This document shows positions 29,284-39,538 of a DNA stretch of 64,000 nt, in pieces. The translations under genes and the position numbers were made by a program. How positions within the stretch are numbered: the stretch's first letter is position 1; each line of letters opens with the position of its first letter. The notes beneath the pieces were generated by a model. That model was not told the DNA's origin. It saw only the letters and a program-made list of their open reading frames with translations, and ran no database searches. The stretch spans positions 236,858-300,857 of the forward strand of contig NZ_JACHOS010000007.1 of assembly GCF_014199985.1 (NCBI RefSeq). Direction: 5' to 3'. The stretch is from Methylorubrum rhodesianum. GTDB lineage: Bacteria; Pseudomonadota; Alphaproteobacteria; Rhizobiales; Beijerinckiaceae.

Positions 29284-29314
29284 CGTTGGACCTCCGCTCC
29301 AAAGGAGTCCAACG
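29284..29314 (+). promoter_or_regulatory. inverted repeat before the 29331 gene
   Basis: CGTTGGAC and GTCCAACG form a perfect 8-bp inverted repeat in the queA/29331 divergent intergenic region. The 3' arm abuts the GGAGA that could serve as ribosome binding site for the 29331 gene. A regulatory role is inferred only from position. Confidence 0.3.
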
Positions 29315-29330
29315 GAGAACGCCACCCACG

Positions 29331-29579
29331 ATGAAATGGTACGCCCTACGCCCGCGTGATCCCGCCGACCCGCGCTGGCCCCTGCCGGAGACGCCGCGGA
29401 TCACCCTGAAGGCCGAGAACGCGGAGGACGCCCGCCGCCGCTTCGAGGTGGCCTATCCGAGCGAGCCGTTCGGCACGCCGGGTCATCCGACCGGCGATGT
29501 CGGACCCGGCAGCTTCCGGGGCGACGCGGAGGGGCTGGTGGTCGAGGAGACCGCTGAGCCGCCCGCACCGGAAGCGTGA
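29331..29579 (+). CDS. small hypothetical protein
   Basis: An 82-residue soluble protein from ATG 29331 (MKWYALRPRDPADPRWPLPETP). It is proline-rich and acidic, without membrane helix, signal or cysteine. ITLKAENAEDARRRFEVAYPSEPFG looks like a short beta-alpha unit in which residues are numbered into a helix by the ENAEDARRRFE segment. No family is recognised. The next gene starts 16 bases after it, so the two are probably cotranscribed. Confidence 0.5.
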   Translation: MKWYALRPRDPADPRWPLPETPRITLKAENAEDARRRFEVAYPSEPFGTPGHPTGDVGPGSFRGDAEGLVVEETAEPPAPEA

Positions 29580-29594
29580 AGCCCGTTTGCGAGG

Positions 29595-29858
29595 ATGTCT
29601 TCAGTCATGACCGAATCCGGCAGGAAGCCGCCGCACGAGACCCTCGACGCGCAGCTCGTGCGCTACTGGGAGCGGGAAGCGGCCCGCTTCGACGAGTTGT
29701 CGGCACGGGCGAGCTTCTCCTGGCTCGGCCGTCTCTATGCCCGCAAGGCGCAGCGGGCACTCGAGAAGGCCGAGCGATCCCGCGCGAGGGAGATCGCCCG
29801 AGGCCGCCTCCCCGCGACCGCGCAGGTGGCGGCCTCGGACGGCGATAGCTCGGGCTAA
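29595..29858 (+). CDS. small hypothetical protein
   Basis: An 87-residue hydrophilic protein, probably mostly helical (LDAQLVRYWEREAARFDELSARASFSWLGRLYARKAQRALEKAERSRAREIARG), with clustered Arg/Glu heptads that could form a coiled coil. ATG 29595 has GCGAGG just upstream; ATG 29607 is an alternative. There is no signal or membrane segment and no recognised family. It lies 16 bases after the previous gene and 75 bases before the metal exporter gene. Confidence 0.5.
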   Translation: MSSVMTESGRKPPHETLDAQLVRYWEREAARFDELSARASFSWLGRLYARKAQRALEKAERSRAREIARGRLPATAQVAASDGDSSG

Positions 29859-29933
29859 AACCTTTGCCGTGGCCTTCCCTCGTCCGCGGATCGTAAGGGC
29901 GGGGCCGTCCCCTCCCCGCCCCTTGCGAGCCGC

Positions 29934-30821
29934 ATGACCGGAACCGAGAAGGCCGCCCTGGCGAGCGCCGCCGTTGGCGTGCTCGTCACCGCGCTGAAAT
30001 TCGTTGCCTACTGGCTCACCGGCAGCCTCGCGCTCTATTCCGACGCGCTGGAGAGCATCATCAACGTCGTGGCCGCGGCCTGCGCGTTCCTGGCCGTGCG
30101 CGTCGCCGCTCAGCCGGCCGACGAGGATCACCCCTACGGACACCACAAGGCCGAGTACTTCTCCGCGGTGATCGAGGGCGCGCTCGTCATCGTCGCCGCC
30201 CTGCTGATCCTGCGCGAGGCCTATTTCGGCATCCTCGACCCGAAGCCGCTCGACGCGCCCGCGCTCGGTCTCGCCGTCAACGCCGTCGCCACCGTGATCA
30301 ACGCGATCTGGGCGCTGATGCTGTTCCGGCGCGGTCGGCGGCTGCGCTCGCCCGCCCTCATCGCCGATGCCCGACACATCCTCGCCGACGTGGTGACCTC
30401 GGGCGGTGTGCTCATCGGCCTCGGGCTCGTCCTCGTCACCGGAACGCTGGCGCTGGATCCGATCGTGGCGGGCTTGGTCGCCCTCAACATCCTCTGGTCG
30501 GGCTGGACCATGGTGCGCGACTCGATCAACGGCCTGATGGATCAGGCGGCCTCGCCCGAGATGGTCAGCCGCATCCGCGGCCTGATCTCGGCCCACAGCG
30601 AGGGCGCGCTGGAGGCCCACGACGTGCGCACCCGCCATGCCGGCAGCGCCACCTTCATCGACTTCCACCTCGTCGTGCCGGGCGAGATGACGGTGTCGGA
30701 ATCCCACGCGATCTGCGACCGGCTGGAGGAAGTGATCGAGGCGGAGATCGAGGGCGCGGTGGTGGTGATCCATGTCGAACCCGGCGATCAGGCCAAGGGC
30801 CGCGGCGTGCCGGTGATTTGA
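29934..30821 (+). CDS. cation diffusion facilitator (CDF) metal exporter
   Basis: A 295-residue inner-membrane protein with six helices and a C-terminal cytoplasmic domain. Metal-site motifs are SDALES in helix II, HPYGHHKAEYFSA after helix II, and DARHILADVVTSGGV in helix V, which matches the HxxxD layout of zinc/iron/cadmium CDF proteins. The C-terminal ferredoxin-like dimerisation domain (HDVRTRHAGSATFIDFHLVVPG and VVVIHVEPGDQ) is present. It exchanges divalent metal for protons. The exact metal cannot be told from sequence. It is followed after 27 bases by a methyltransferase gene. Confidence 0.93.
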   Translation: MTGTEKAALASAAVGVLVTALKFVAYWLTGSLALYSDALESIINVVAAACAFLAVRVAAQPADEDHPYGHHKAEYFSAVIEGALVIVAALLILREAYFGILDPKPLDAPALGLAVNAVATVINAIWALMLFRRGRRLRSPALIADARHILADVVTSGGVLIGLGLVLVTGTLALDPIVAGLVALNILWSGWTMVRDSINGLMDQAASPEMVSRIRGLISAHSEGALEAHDVRTRHAGSATFIDFHLVVPGEMTVSESHAICDRLEEVIEAEIEGAVVVIHVEPGDQAKGRGVPVI

Positions 30822-30848
30822 GGCGAGCGCCCGGCTATAGGGCTTCCC

Positions 30849-31631
30849 ATGAAGCGGGTCTTCCTCACCTCCACGCCGAGCCACCGCAACGCCTACGATC
30901 TCTTCGAGGGACGCTGGGCGAGCGATCTCAGCGAACTCGTCCCCGACCTGCCGGTCGGCGGCGGCCTGCCGGGCTTCCGGGCCGACCCCCGCCCACGTCA
31001 GGCGGCGGAGATCCTGGGCTGCGACGGACGCCTCGACGGTTACGACGTGCTCGAACTCGGGCCGCTCGAAGGCGCCCATACCTGCCAGCTCGAAGCGCTC
31101 GGCGCGAACAGCGTCACGGCGGTGGAGTCGAACTCGGAGGCCTTCCTCAAGTCGCTCATCGTCAAGAACATCGCCGGGCTGACCCGCTCGACCTTCCTGC
31201 TCGGTGACGTCAGCCGGCACCTCGCCGCGCCGGGTCCGCGCTACGACCTCATCTTCGCCTGCGGCATCCTCTACCACATGTTCGATCCCCTCGAACTGAT
31301 CCGGCTCGCCGCCGCCCGCTCCGACCGGCTCTTCCTCTGGACGCATTACTTCGCGGCGCAGCCGAGATTGCGCCGCCACGTGCCCCGCCCGGTCGAGCAC
31401 GAGGGGATGCGGCTCACCCTGCACGAACTGACCTACCGCGACCGCGGGCTCGCCACCTTCTGGGGCGGCAACCAGGGCAAGACCCGCTGGATCGAGCTGC
31501 CCGACCTGATCCGGGTGCTGGCCCATCACGGCCTCACCGAGACGCGGGTCGTCACCGACGCTCCGGATTTCGTGAACGGGCCGGCGGTGACGCTCGCGGC
31601 GTGGCGACCCTCGGCCCCTCCGCCGGCTTGA
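30849..31631 (+). CDS. class I SAM-dependent methyltransferase
   Basis: A 260-residue soluble protein. The SAM-binding motif is [20 protein letters not shown], with acidic [11 protein letters not shown] at the end of beta-2. A late strand, [20 protein letters not shown], resembles tRNA-modifying CmoB-type and sugar-methylating enzymes. The N-terminal roughly 60 residues ([17 protein letters not shown]) are family-specific. The substrate is unknown. It follows the CDF gene closely and precedes gatB by about 75 bases, so these three may share a transcript. Confidence 0.85.
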   Translation: MKRVFLTSTPSHRNAYDLFEGRWASDLSELVPDLPVGGGLPGFRADPRPRQAAEILGCDGRLDGYDVLELGPLEGAHTCQLEALGANSVTAVESNSEAFLKSLIVKNIAGLTRSTFLLGDVSRHLAAPGPRYDLIFACGILYHMFDPLELIRLAAARSDRLFLWTHYFAAQPRLRRHVPRPVEHEGMRLTLHELTYRDRGLATFWGGNQGKTRWIELPDLIRVLAHHGLTETRVVTDAPDFVNGPAVTLAAWRPSAPPPA

Positions 31632-31705
31632 CCCGTCCCGCACCGGCTTCCTACACACCTGACACGGGCGCCGATCCGACGGCGCCGGCACCGAAGTCGA
31701 AGAGA

Positions 31706-33178
31706 ATGACCGAGCGCGTCGATCCGAAGAAGCTCATCAAGGGCGGCCTGCACGACTGGGAGGTCGTGATCGGCATGGAGATCCACGCCCAGGTTACCAG
31801 CCGCTCGAAGCTGTTCTCCGGCGCCTCGACCGCCTTCGGCGGCGAGCCCAACGACCACGTCTCGCTGGTCGATGCGGCCATGCCCGGCATGCTGCCGGTC
31901 ATCAACGAGGAATGCGTCGCCCAGGCCGTGCGCACCGGTCTCGGACTGAAGGCGAAGATCAATCACCGCTCGGTGTTCGACCGGAAGAACTACTTCTATC
32001 CGGATTTGCCGCAGGGCTATCAGATCTCGCAGTACAAGGACCCGATCGTCGGCGAGGGCGAGGTGCTGGTCGATCTGCCGGACGGCGAGTCGATCACCGT
32101 GGGCATCGAGCGCCTGCACCTGGAGCAGGATGCCGGCAAGTCTCTGCACGATCAGGACCCGACCAAGAGCTTCGTCGATCTCAACCGCTCCGGCGTGGCC
32201 TTGATGGAGATCGTGTCGCGGCCGGATCTGCGATCGTCAGAGGAGGCCAAGGCCTACGTGACGAAGCTGCGCACCATCCTGCGCTATCTCGGCACCTGCG
32301 ACGGCGACATGGAGAAGGGAAGCCTTCGCGCCGACGTCAACGTCTCGGTGCGCAAGCCGGGCGAGCCCTTCGGCACGCGCTGCGAGATCAAGAACGTCAA
32401 CTCGATCCGCTTCATCGGCCAGGCGATCGAGGTCGAGGCGCGCCGTCAGATCGCGATCCTGGAGGATGGCGGCCGGATCGACCAGGAGACGCGCCTGTTC
32501 GATCCGGGCAAGGGCGAGACCCGCTCGATGCGCTCGAAGGAAGAGGCGCACGACTACCGCTACTTCCCCGATCCCGATCTGCTGCCGCTCGAATTCGACC
32601 AGGCCTACGTCGATGCGCTCGCCGCCGGCCTGCCGGAACTGCCGGACGCCAAGAAGGCGCGCTTCATCAAGGATTTCGGCCTCTCGGCCTACGATGCCGG
32701 CGTGCTCGTCGCCGAGCGGGCCTCGGCCGATTACTTCGAGGCGGTGGCGCGGGGCCGCGACGGCAAGGCGGCAGCGAATTGGGTGATCAACGAGCTGTTC
32801 GGCCGCCTCAACAAGGAGGGCCGCAGCATCGAGGACACGCCGGTTTCCGCCGAGCAGCTCGGGGGCATCGTCGATCTCATCGGCGAGGGCGTGATCTCCG
32901 GCAAGATCGCCAAGGACCTGTTCGAGATCGTCTGGTCGGAGGGCGGCGACCCGCGGGAGATCGTCGAGGCCCGCGGCATGAAGCAGGTGACCGATACCGG
33001 CGCGATCGAGGCGGCGGTGGACGCGATCATCGCCGCCAACCCGGACAAGGTGGAGCAGGCCAAGGCCAAGCCGACCCTGCTCGGCTGGTTCGTCGGCCAG
33101 ACCATGAAGGCGACCGGCGGCAAGGCCAATCCGGCCGCCGTCAATGCGCTTCTCAAGGATAAGCTCGGTATCGAATAG
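31706..33178 (+). CDS. gatB: Asp/Glu-tRNA amidotransferase subunit B
   Basis: A 490-residue subunit of GatCAB, which amidates misacylated Glu-tRNA(Gln) and Asp-tRNA(Asn). The signatures [74 protein letters not shown] and [23 protein letters not shown] are complete. The C-terminal tRNA-binding YqeY-like domain ends the protein. The chosen ATG 31706 gives the normal length; the frame is open to 31601, overlapping the methyltransferase stop. gatC and gatA are not adjacent in this window. Confidence 0.97.
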   Translation: MTERVDPKKLIKGGLHDWEVVIGMEIHAQVTSRSKLFSGASTAFGGEPNDHVSLVDAAMPGMLPVINEECVAQAVRTGLGLKAKINHRSVFDRKNYFYPDLPQGYQISQYKDPIVGEGEVLVDLPDGESITVGIERLHLEQDAGKSLHDQDPTKSFVDLNRSGVALMEIVSRPDLRSSEEAKAYVTKLRTILRYLGTCDGDMEKGSLRADVNVSVRKPGEPFGTRCEIKNVNSIRFIGQAIEVEARRQIAILEDGGRIDQETRLFDPGKGETRSMRSKEEAHDYRYFPDPDLLPLEFDQAYVDALAAGLPELPDAKKARFIKDFGLSAYDAGVLVAERASADYFEAVARGRDGKAAANWVINELFGRLNKEGRSIEDTPVSAEQLGGIVDLIGEGVISGKIAKDLFEIVWSEGGDPREIVEARGMKQVTDTGAIEAAVDAIIAANPDKVEQAKAKPTLLGWFVGQTMKATGGKANPAAVNALLKDKLGIE

Positions 33179-33194
33179 GCTGATACGGGTTTCG

Positions 33195-33224
33195 CCCGCC
33201 GAAGCGGACACCCGTTTCGGCGGG
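33195..33224 (+). terminator. hairpin after gatB
   Basis: A 13-bp stem with one wobble pair (CCCGCCGAAGCGG / CCGTTTCGGCGGG) and a 4-base loop lies 17 bases past the stop codon. It is GC-rich without a T-run; a terminator role is likely but not certain. Confidence 0.5.
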
Positions 33225-33440
33225 CCGGCGTTCGCGCGAAGCCCGAACTCATCTCAGCGCGATCAACCGAATTCAGTATGAGTCCGATCCCCGATCCGCT
33301 GTCGCGAGACGGGGTGAGTCTGCCGCAGGGGCCGGTTCGAGTTCCCCGATCCGGGAGATCCGCAGCGCCGGCACGAAAGACTGAAACTTAACAATAATCG
33401 AATACCTCTCCGGTTGTAACCGCGTTGGCTGGGGTTGGAG

Positions 33441-34502
33441 ATGTCTGTTCTGGTGCAGCAGCAGGCGGAGTCGAGCCTCGGCCGCGCCCAAGTCCCTGCG
33501 CAGCGTGCCTGGGATGCCCTGTCCCAGCACGGTCTCCCGCCCTCCCCGCGCAACTACGAATTGCTGCACACCTTCTTCAGCGGCGCCAACCCGCCGCTGT
33601 CGGAATGCCTCGGGCCCTGCCTGGCGCCCGGCGCCCTGCTGACGGAGGAGCAGGCGAGCGCGTTCTACGACACCTGCATCGCCGGAGCTTCGACCGAGGC
33701 CTCGGTGCTCGAGGGGGCCGGCCGGCTGGCGGAGGCGGCAGGCGCGCTGGCGGAGCGCGTCGCCGGCGGTCGCGAGGCCCTGGCCGGATACGGCGAGACC
33801 CTCAGTCATTGGTCCGGCCGCCTGGTGGCGCGCCCCACGGCCGACGAACTCATGACGGCGCTCGTCGCCCTCATCAGCGAGACCGAAGCGGCTCAGGCCC
33901 GCAACCGGCTGCTCGAGGTTCAGCTTGCGGCCTCGGCGGAGCACATCGGCACGCTGCACCGGGATCTCGTCGAGGCGCGCCGTGCGGCGGCGACCGACGC
34001 CCTGACCGGGCTCGCCAACCGCACGACCTTCGACCGCTTCCTGCGCGAGTCGGTCGCCCGGACTAGGGCGGATACCGGCAGCACCTTCTCGCTCATCTTG
34101 CTCGATATCGACCATTTCAAGGGACTCAACGACCGGCACGGGCACCGATTCGGCGATCAGGTGCTGCGGCTCGTCGGGCGGCTGCTGTCGGACAAGACCA
34201 CCGATCGCGATCTCGCCGCGCGCTACGGCGGCGAGGAATTCGCGATCGTGCTCGGCGAGGCCGGCATCGGGACCGGCGTCGCGCTCGCCCAGGAGATCTG
34301 CGGCCGTCTGCGCGCCCAGCGGCTGGTCAAGCGCGGCACCGGAGATGTCGTGGGACAGGTCACGATCTCGGCGGGAGTGGCGCAGTGCCGGCCGGGCGAG
34401 GCCGCCCGCGACGTGATCGAGCGGGCCGACCGCGCGCTCTACGAGGCCAAGCGGACCGGACGCGACCGCGTCTGCCCGACGCCGAAAGCCGCGGTCGCCT
34501 GA
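33441..34502 (+). CDS. GGDEF diguanylate cyclase
   Basis: A 353-residue protein from ATG 33441 (a TTG six bases upstream is possible). Residues 1-170 are a helical sensory region without membrane segment. Residues about 185-345 are a GGDEF domain with DALTGLANRTTFD, LILLDIDHFKGLNDRHGH and the active-site loop RYGGEEFAI, so c-di-GMP synthesis is expected. The inhibitory RxxD site normally located before the GG(D/E)EF is TDRD here, so product inhibition by the usual site is probably lost. An AT-rich stretch upstream (33388-33410) probably holds the promoter. It is convergent with dctD by 13 bases. Confidence 0.93.
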   Translation: MSVLVQQQAESSLGRAQVPAQRAWDALSQHGLPPSPRNYELLHTFFSGANPPLSECLGPCLAPGALLTEEQASAFYDTCIAGASTEASVLEGAGRLAEAAGALAERVAGGREALAGYGETLSHWSGRLVARPTADELMTALVALISETEAAQARNRLLEVQLAASAEHIGTLHRDLVEARRAAATDALTGLANRTTFDRFLRESVARTRADTGSTFSLILLDIDHFKGLNDRHGHRFGDQVLRLVGRLLSDKTTDRDLAARYGGEEFAIVLGEAGIGTGVALAQEICGRLRAQRLVKRGTGDVVGQVTISAGVAQCRPGEAARDVIERADRALYEAKRTGRDRVCPTPKAAVA

Positions 34503-34515
34503 GGGCGCGGGACGA

Positions 34516-35868
34516 TCAGCGGAAATCGGTGGGCGCGAGACCGTAGCGGGCGATCTTGTCGTAGAGGGTCTTGCGGGGCACGCTCAGGGACTCGGCCGCC
34601 ACCCGCACGTCGCCGCCGGCCATGATCAACTCCTCTCGGATCAGGCCGCGCTCGAACCGCTCGACCTGCTCGGACAGGCTCAGGGCCGGCGTCGGGGATG
34701 CCTCCGGGGTGGCCTGTCCGGTCAGGCCCAGCGCGCAGCGCTCGGCGAAGTGGTCGAGTTCGCGCACGTTGCCGGGCCAGGAATGGCGCAGGAGATGGTC
34801 GCGCATCGCCGCCGTCACCGGGGGCGCCTCGCGCCCGAACCGGGCGGCGGCGCGGGTCAGGAAGTGCTGGAACAGCAGGACGATGTCCTCCCGCCGCTCG
34901 CGCAGCGGCGGGATCGCGACCGTGACGACGTTGAGCCGATGGTAGAGGTCGTCGCGGAAGGTGCCGGCGGCGGCCTCCTGGCCGAGGTCGACCTTGGTGG
35001 CCGAGACGACCCGCATGTCGACCGGTCGGCGCTCGTTGGTGCCCAGCGGCTCGACCACCCGCTCCTGCAGCACCCGCAGCAGCTTCACCTGCAGGGCCAG
35101 CGGCATGCTCTCGATCTCGTCCAGGAAGAGCGTGCCGCCCTGCGCGTGCTCGATGCGGCCGACCCGGCGCTTGAGCGCCCCCGTGAAGGCGCCGGCCTCG
35201 TGGCCGAACAGCTCGCTTTCCACCACGCTGTCGGGCAGCGCGCCGCAATTCATGGCGACGAAGTTCCGGGACGCGCGCCGGCTCCAGCGGTGCAGGGCGT
35301 TCGCCACCACCTCCTTGCCGGAACCCGTCTCGCCGAGCACGAGCACGTCGACATCGGCGCCCGCGACGTCGCGCACGAGTCGGCGCAGGGCCACGATCTG
35401 CGGCGAGATGCCGAGGAAGGCCGGATCCGCCTCGACCGCCGCGTCGAGCCGGGCATTGAGCCGGCGGTTCTCCAGGACGAGGCGGCGATGGTCGAGGGCG
35501 CGCCGCACCGACCCCATCAGCGCCTCGGCCGGATAGGGCTTGGCGAGGAAGTCGTAGGCGCCCGCGCGGATTGCCGCGACCGCCATCGAGATGTCGCCGT
35601 GGCCGGTGATGAGGATCACCGGCAGATCCGCGTCGACCGCCCGGATCCGCTCGAACAGGGCGCGCCCGTCGATGCCGGGCAGACGCACATCGGTGACGAC
35701 TACGCCCGGCGGCTCGGCCCGGATCGCCGCCAGCGCAGGCTCCGCCGCCTCGAAGGTCTCGACCTGGAAGCCGTCGAGTTCGAGGCTCTGGCGGTTGGCG
35801 CGCCGCACGTCCTCCTCGTCATCGATGAAGACGATCCGTTCGCCCGTGCCCTCCGGCTCGCTGCTCAT
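34516..35868 (-). CDS. dctD: sigma-54 response regulator for C4-dicarboxylate transport
   Basis: A 450-residue NtrC-type activator. Residues 10-125 are a receiver with phospho-acceptor D60 (VVVTDVRLPG). Residues about 150-385 are an AAA+ sigma-54 interaction domain with Walker A GETGSGKE, the GAFTGA loop that contacts sigma-54 and Walker B TLFLDEIE. The C-terminus is a Fis-type helix-turn-helix (VRVAAESLSVPRKTLYDKIARYG). The start at 35868 overlaps the dctB stop by four bases. With the divergent dctA gene and its -24/-12 promoter, the DctD identity is well supported by context. Confidence 0.93.
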   Translation of the reverse strand: MSSEPEGTGERIVFIDDEEDVRRANRQSLELDGFQVETFEAAEPALAAIRAEPPGVVVTDVRLPGIDGRALFERIRAVDADLPVILITGHGDISMAVAAIRAGAYDFLAKPYPAEALMGSVRRALDHRRLVLENRRLNARLDAAVEADPAFLGISPQIVALRRLVRDVAGADVDVLVLGETGSGKEVVANALHRWSRRASRNFVAMNCGALPDSVVESELFGHEAGAFTGALKRRVGRIEHAQGGTLFLDEIESMPLALQVKLLRVLQERVVEPLGTNERRPVDMRVVSATKVDLGQEAAAGTFRDDLYHRLNVVTVAIPPLRERREDIVLLFQHFLTRAAARFGREAPPVTAAMRDHLLRHSWPGNVRELDHFAERCALGLTGQATPEASPTPALSLSEQVERFERGLIREELIMAGGDVRVAAESLSVPRKTLYDKIARYGLAPTDFR

Positions 35869-37733
35869 ATCGCCTCCAGGCTTCCGATCGGCTTGCTGTC
35901 CTGCGCCTCCTCCGGCGGAGCGACGGCGCGTGTCAGTTCCATCCGGAAGGTGGTGCCGTCGGCGCCCGAGCGCAGGCCGAGCGTGCCGCCGCATTCCTCG
36001 ACGATGCCGCGGCAGATCGCCAGCCCGAGTCCGAGCCCTTCGGATTTCGTGGTGAAGAAGGGGTCGAAGACCTGCGTGCGGACCGCCTCCGGAATGCCCG
36101 GTCCGTTATCGGCGACCTCGACGGCGACCCGCTCGGCCGTCGCCTCGACCCGTACGGCGATGCGCGGGTCAAGTCGGCCGTCCACGGCGTCGAGGGCGTT
36201 CTGCAGGAGGTTGACGACGACCTGTTCCAGGCGCGGCCCGTCGCCGAGTACGGCGAGGTCCGGCGCGGGAAACGCGACGTCGAGGGCGATCCCGCTCTGC
36301 ACCGCGCGCCAAGAGACCACTTCGAGACTAGCGCGAAAAATCCCGGCGAGACGCACCGGCTCGCGTCGTCCCGAGGCGCGGCGGGCAAAGCCCTTGAGCT
36401 GGCGGGTCAGGGTTCCGATGCGCTCGGTGAGCCGGCCGATGGCGGAGACGTTTTCCGCCGCATCCTCGACCCGGCCGCGGCGCACGAGGATCGCGGTGTT
36501 GTCGGCGTAGGAGCGGATCGCCGCGAGCGGCTGGTTGATCTCATGGGCCATGCTGGCGGCGAACTGACCCAGAGCGGCCAGCCGCCCGGCCTGGGCCAGT
36601 TCGCGGCCCAGGCGCTCGCGCTCGGCCTGGGCGCGCTGGCGCTCCTCGATCTCGGCGAGAAGTTGCCGGTTGGCCTCGCTCAGCGCCTGGGTGCGCTCGG
36701 CCACCCGGGCCTCCAGTTCCTCGCGCCGACTGGCGGCCTCGGCCAGCCGAACCCGCATCCGGCGTCGGCGTCCGATCAGCGTGGCGAGCCCGGCCCAGGC
36801 GAGTCCGGTCGTCAGCAAGGCGATGACACGGCCCTGCGCCCGCTCGCGCTGGACCGCGGCTGCGATGGGAGTCAGCGTGTAGAGGTGCCACTCGGTGCCG
36901 GGGATCGCGGCGTCGAGCATCAGCGCGGGCCAGGCGGGCTTCGCGCCTCCGCCGACCCGCACGAGATCGCGGGCCTCCGCCGTGGCGTAGAGCGGCAGTG
37001 GCGAGAGCGGCGCCTCGCCGAATTCGAGCGTCTCGCGGATGCGCCTGCGCTCGGCCTCGTCGACGCTGCGCAGGGCCTTGAAGCGCCAACTGGCTTCACT
37101 CGCCACCAGCACGATGCCGCGGGAATCGGCGACGAACACGCTCTCCCGGCTGCCCCGCCAGGCCGCCTCGATCGCGTCGAACTCGATCTTGACGACGACG
37201 ACCCCGGCCGCGCGGGGCAACCGGCGGGCAAGGTAGTAGCCCGGCCGGCCACTGACCGTCCCGAGAGCGAATTGCGACCCGGCACCGGTCGTCATCGAGT
37301 CCCTGAAATAGGGCCGGAAGCTGTAGTCGCGGCCGACGAAGCTCTTCTCGGCCGCCGCATTGCTGGCGGCGACCGTCACGCCGTCGGCCCCGATCACGTA
37401 GATCACGGCGGCGCCCGTGGCCTCGGCGATCTGGGCGAGGCGCCCGTTCACCTCCTCGACGAGTCCGGGTTCCGGCGCCGGCCCCACGACGCGGGCGATC
37501 TCGGGGTCCGCGGCGAGCGCGAGAGGCAGGGAGCTCTGCGTCTGCATCTCGGCTCGAAGCGCGGCGACCTGCAGCCCGAGCGCCGAAGCGGCCGAACGGC
37601 GAAGATCGATGAGCGCCCACCGTTCCGCCACCCGTCCGCCGAGCCAGCCCGCGAGGATGAGGATGGCGAGACCCGCCACGACGGCGAGCGCGCGCCGGTA
37701 ATCGTTCGCGTTGGGTGAGCTGGGAACGATCAC
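35865..37733 (-). CDS. dctB: C4-dicarboxylate sensor histidine kinase
   Basis: A 622-residue inner-membrane kinase. One helix near residues 15-35, a periplasmic double-PAS-like sensor of about 260 residues (YVIGADGVTVAASNAA, GRDYSFRPYF, GSQFALGTVSGRPGYYLARRL), and a second helix near 305-325 precede a coiled coil (residues 330-385). The dimerisation/phosphotransfer helix holds H397 (SMAHEINQPLAAIRSYADN), and the ATPase has N (LLQNALDAV), DNGPGIP and GLGLGLAICRGI. The GRDYSFRPYF motif matches the DctB dicarboxylate-binding fold. It is transcribed with dctD and divergently from dctA. Confidence 0.94.
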   Translation of the reverse strand: MIVPSSPNANDYRRALAVVAGLAILILAGWLGGRVAERWALIDLRRSAASALGLQVAALRAEMQTQSSLPLALAADPEIARVVGPAPEPGLVEEVNGRLAQIAEATGAAVIYVIGADGVTVAASNAAAEKSFVGRDYSFRPYFRDSMTTGAGSQFALGTVSGRPGYYLARRLPRAAGVVVVKIEFDAIEAAWRGSRESVFVADSRGIVLVASEASWRFKALRSVDEAERRRIRETLEFGEAPLSPLPLYATAEARDLVRVGGGAKPAWPALMLDAAIPGTEWHLYTLTPIAAAVQRERAQGRVIALLTTGLAWAGLATLIGRRRRMRVRLAEAASRREELEARVAERTQALSEANRQLLAEIEERQRAQAERERLGRELAQAGRLAALGQFAASMAHEINQPLAAIRSYADNTAILVRRGRVEDAAENVSAIGRLTERIGTLTRQLKGFARRASGRREPVRLAGIFRASLEVVSWRAVQSGIALDVAFPAPDLAVLGDGPRLEQVVVNLLQNALDAVDGRLDPRIAVRVEATAERVAVEVADNGPGIPEAVRTQVFDPFFTTKSEGLGLGLAICRGIVEECGGTLGLRSGADGTTFRMELTRAVAPPEEAQDSKPIGSLEAI

Positions 37734-37778
37734 GCCCCGGAGCCCGGTGCGAAAATTCGGAATGCGCCGACGCCCCTT

Positions 37779-37794
37779 GTGCGGATCACCGCAC
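37779..37794 (+). promoter_or_regulatory. candidate DctD upstream activator site
   Basis: The palindrome GTGCGG-ATCA-CCGCAC lies about 85 bases upstream of the -24 element and 46 bases upstream of the dctB start. Its position fits enhancer binding by DctD. A degenerate second copy, GGTGCG...TGCGCC, starts near 37746. Confidence 0.6.
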
Positions 37795-37839
37795 CGAGGG
37801 GATGAGCGCCATCGGCGCGTGCTTTGGAAATATCATTCA

Positions 37840-37852
37840 TTTCAACACTTTA
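37840..37852 (+). promoter_or_regulatory. IHF-like site in the dctA promoter
   Basis: TTTCAA-CACT-TTA matches the IHF consensus WATCAA-N4-TTR at all but one position. It is placed between the activator palindrome and the sigma-54 promoter, where DNA bending is expected. Confidence 0.45.
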
Positions 37853-37878
37853 ACGAAAAGTTACCGGCACTTTCGAAC

Positions 37879-37895
37879 TGGCATGCCGGTTGCCA
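37879..37895 (+). promoter_or_regulatory. sigma-54 (-24/-12) promoter of dctA
   Basis: TGGCATG-CCGG-TTGCC matches the -24/-12 consensus, with GG at 37880-37881 and GC at 37892-37893, 12 bases apart as required. Transcription would start near 37905 and give a leader of about 135 bases. Confidence 0.8.
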
Positions 37896-38041
37896 TTCCC
37901 CCGCCGAAACGCAGCCATGAGCGAACCGCAGAGCTGTGTGCCGAGAGGCCAAAAGCAAGAGCGGGCGGCGCCGGGATCCCCTGAGGGTCTGCGGTCGACC
38001 GATCCGACGAGCCACCATCGCTTCGTGAGGGAGAAACGCCC

Positions 38042-39379
<1,338 letters not shown>

Positions 39380-39425
39380 TCCGGGCAGGAGGGCGCACCG
39401 TCCTGCGTCCTCCGTCCGGTATGGG

Positions 39426-39458
39426 AACCGCGGCAGCCGGAATCGGGCTGTCGCGGTT
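39426..39458 (+). terminator. dctA terminator
   Basis: A 13-bp stem with one wobble (AACCGCGGCAGCC / GGCTGTCGCGGTT) and a 7-base loop lies 46 bases past the dctA stop and runs into TTTCTCGC. It is a probable intrinsic terminator. Confidence 0.6.
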
Positions 39459-39538
39459 TCTCGCTTTCAGGGACCGTCCCTGGGCCCTATCCTCCGGCGC
39501 GCCGCGGCGACGCTGCGGGATTCGGGGAAGGAGGCGCC

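Larger units (their letters stand above)
37734..38041 (+). other. dctB/dctA divergent control region
   Basis: This 308-base region holds, from left to right, a GTGCGG/CCGCAC palindrome, an AT-rich segment with an IHF-like site, and a -24/-12 promoter reading toward dctA. About 135 bases of dctA leader follow. No gene is seen. Confidence 0.75.

Noticed and set aside
37850..37864. TTAA-N7-TTAC in the dctA promoter as a firm CtrA site.
   Set aside because: It has one mismatch in an AT-rich stretch better explained by an IHF-type bend; kept only as a remark.
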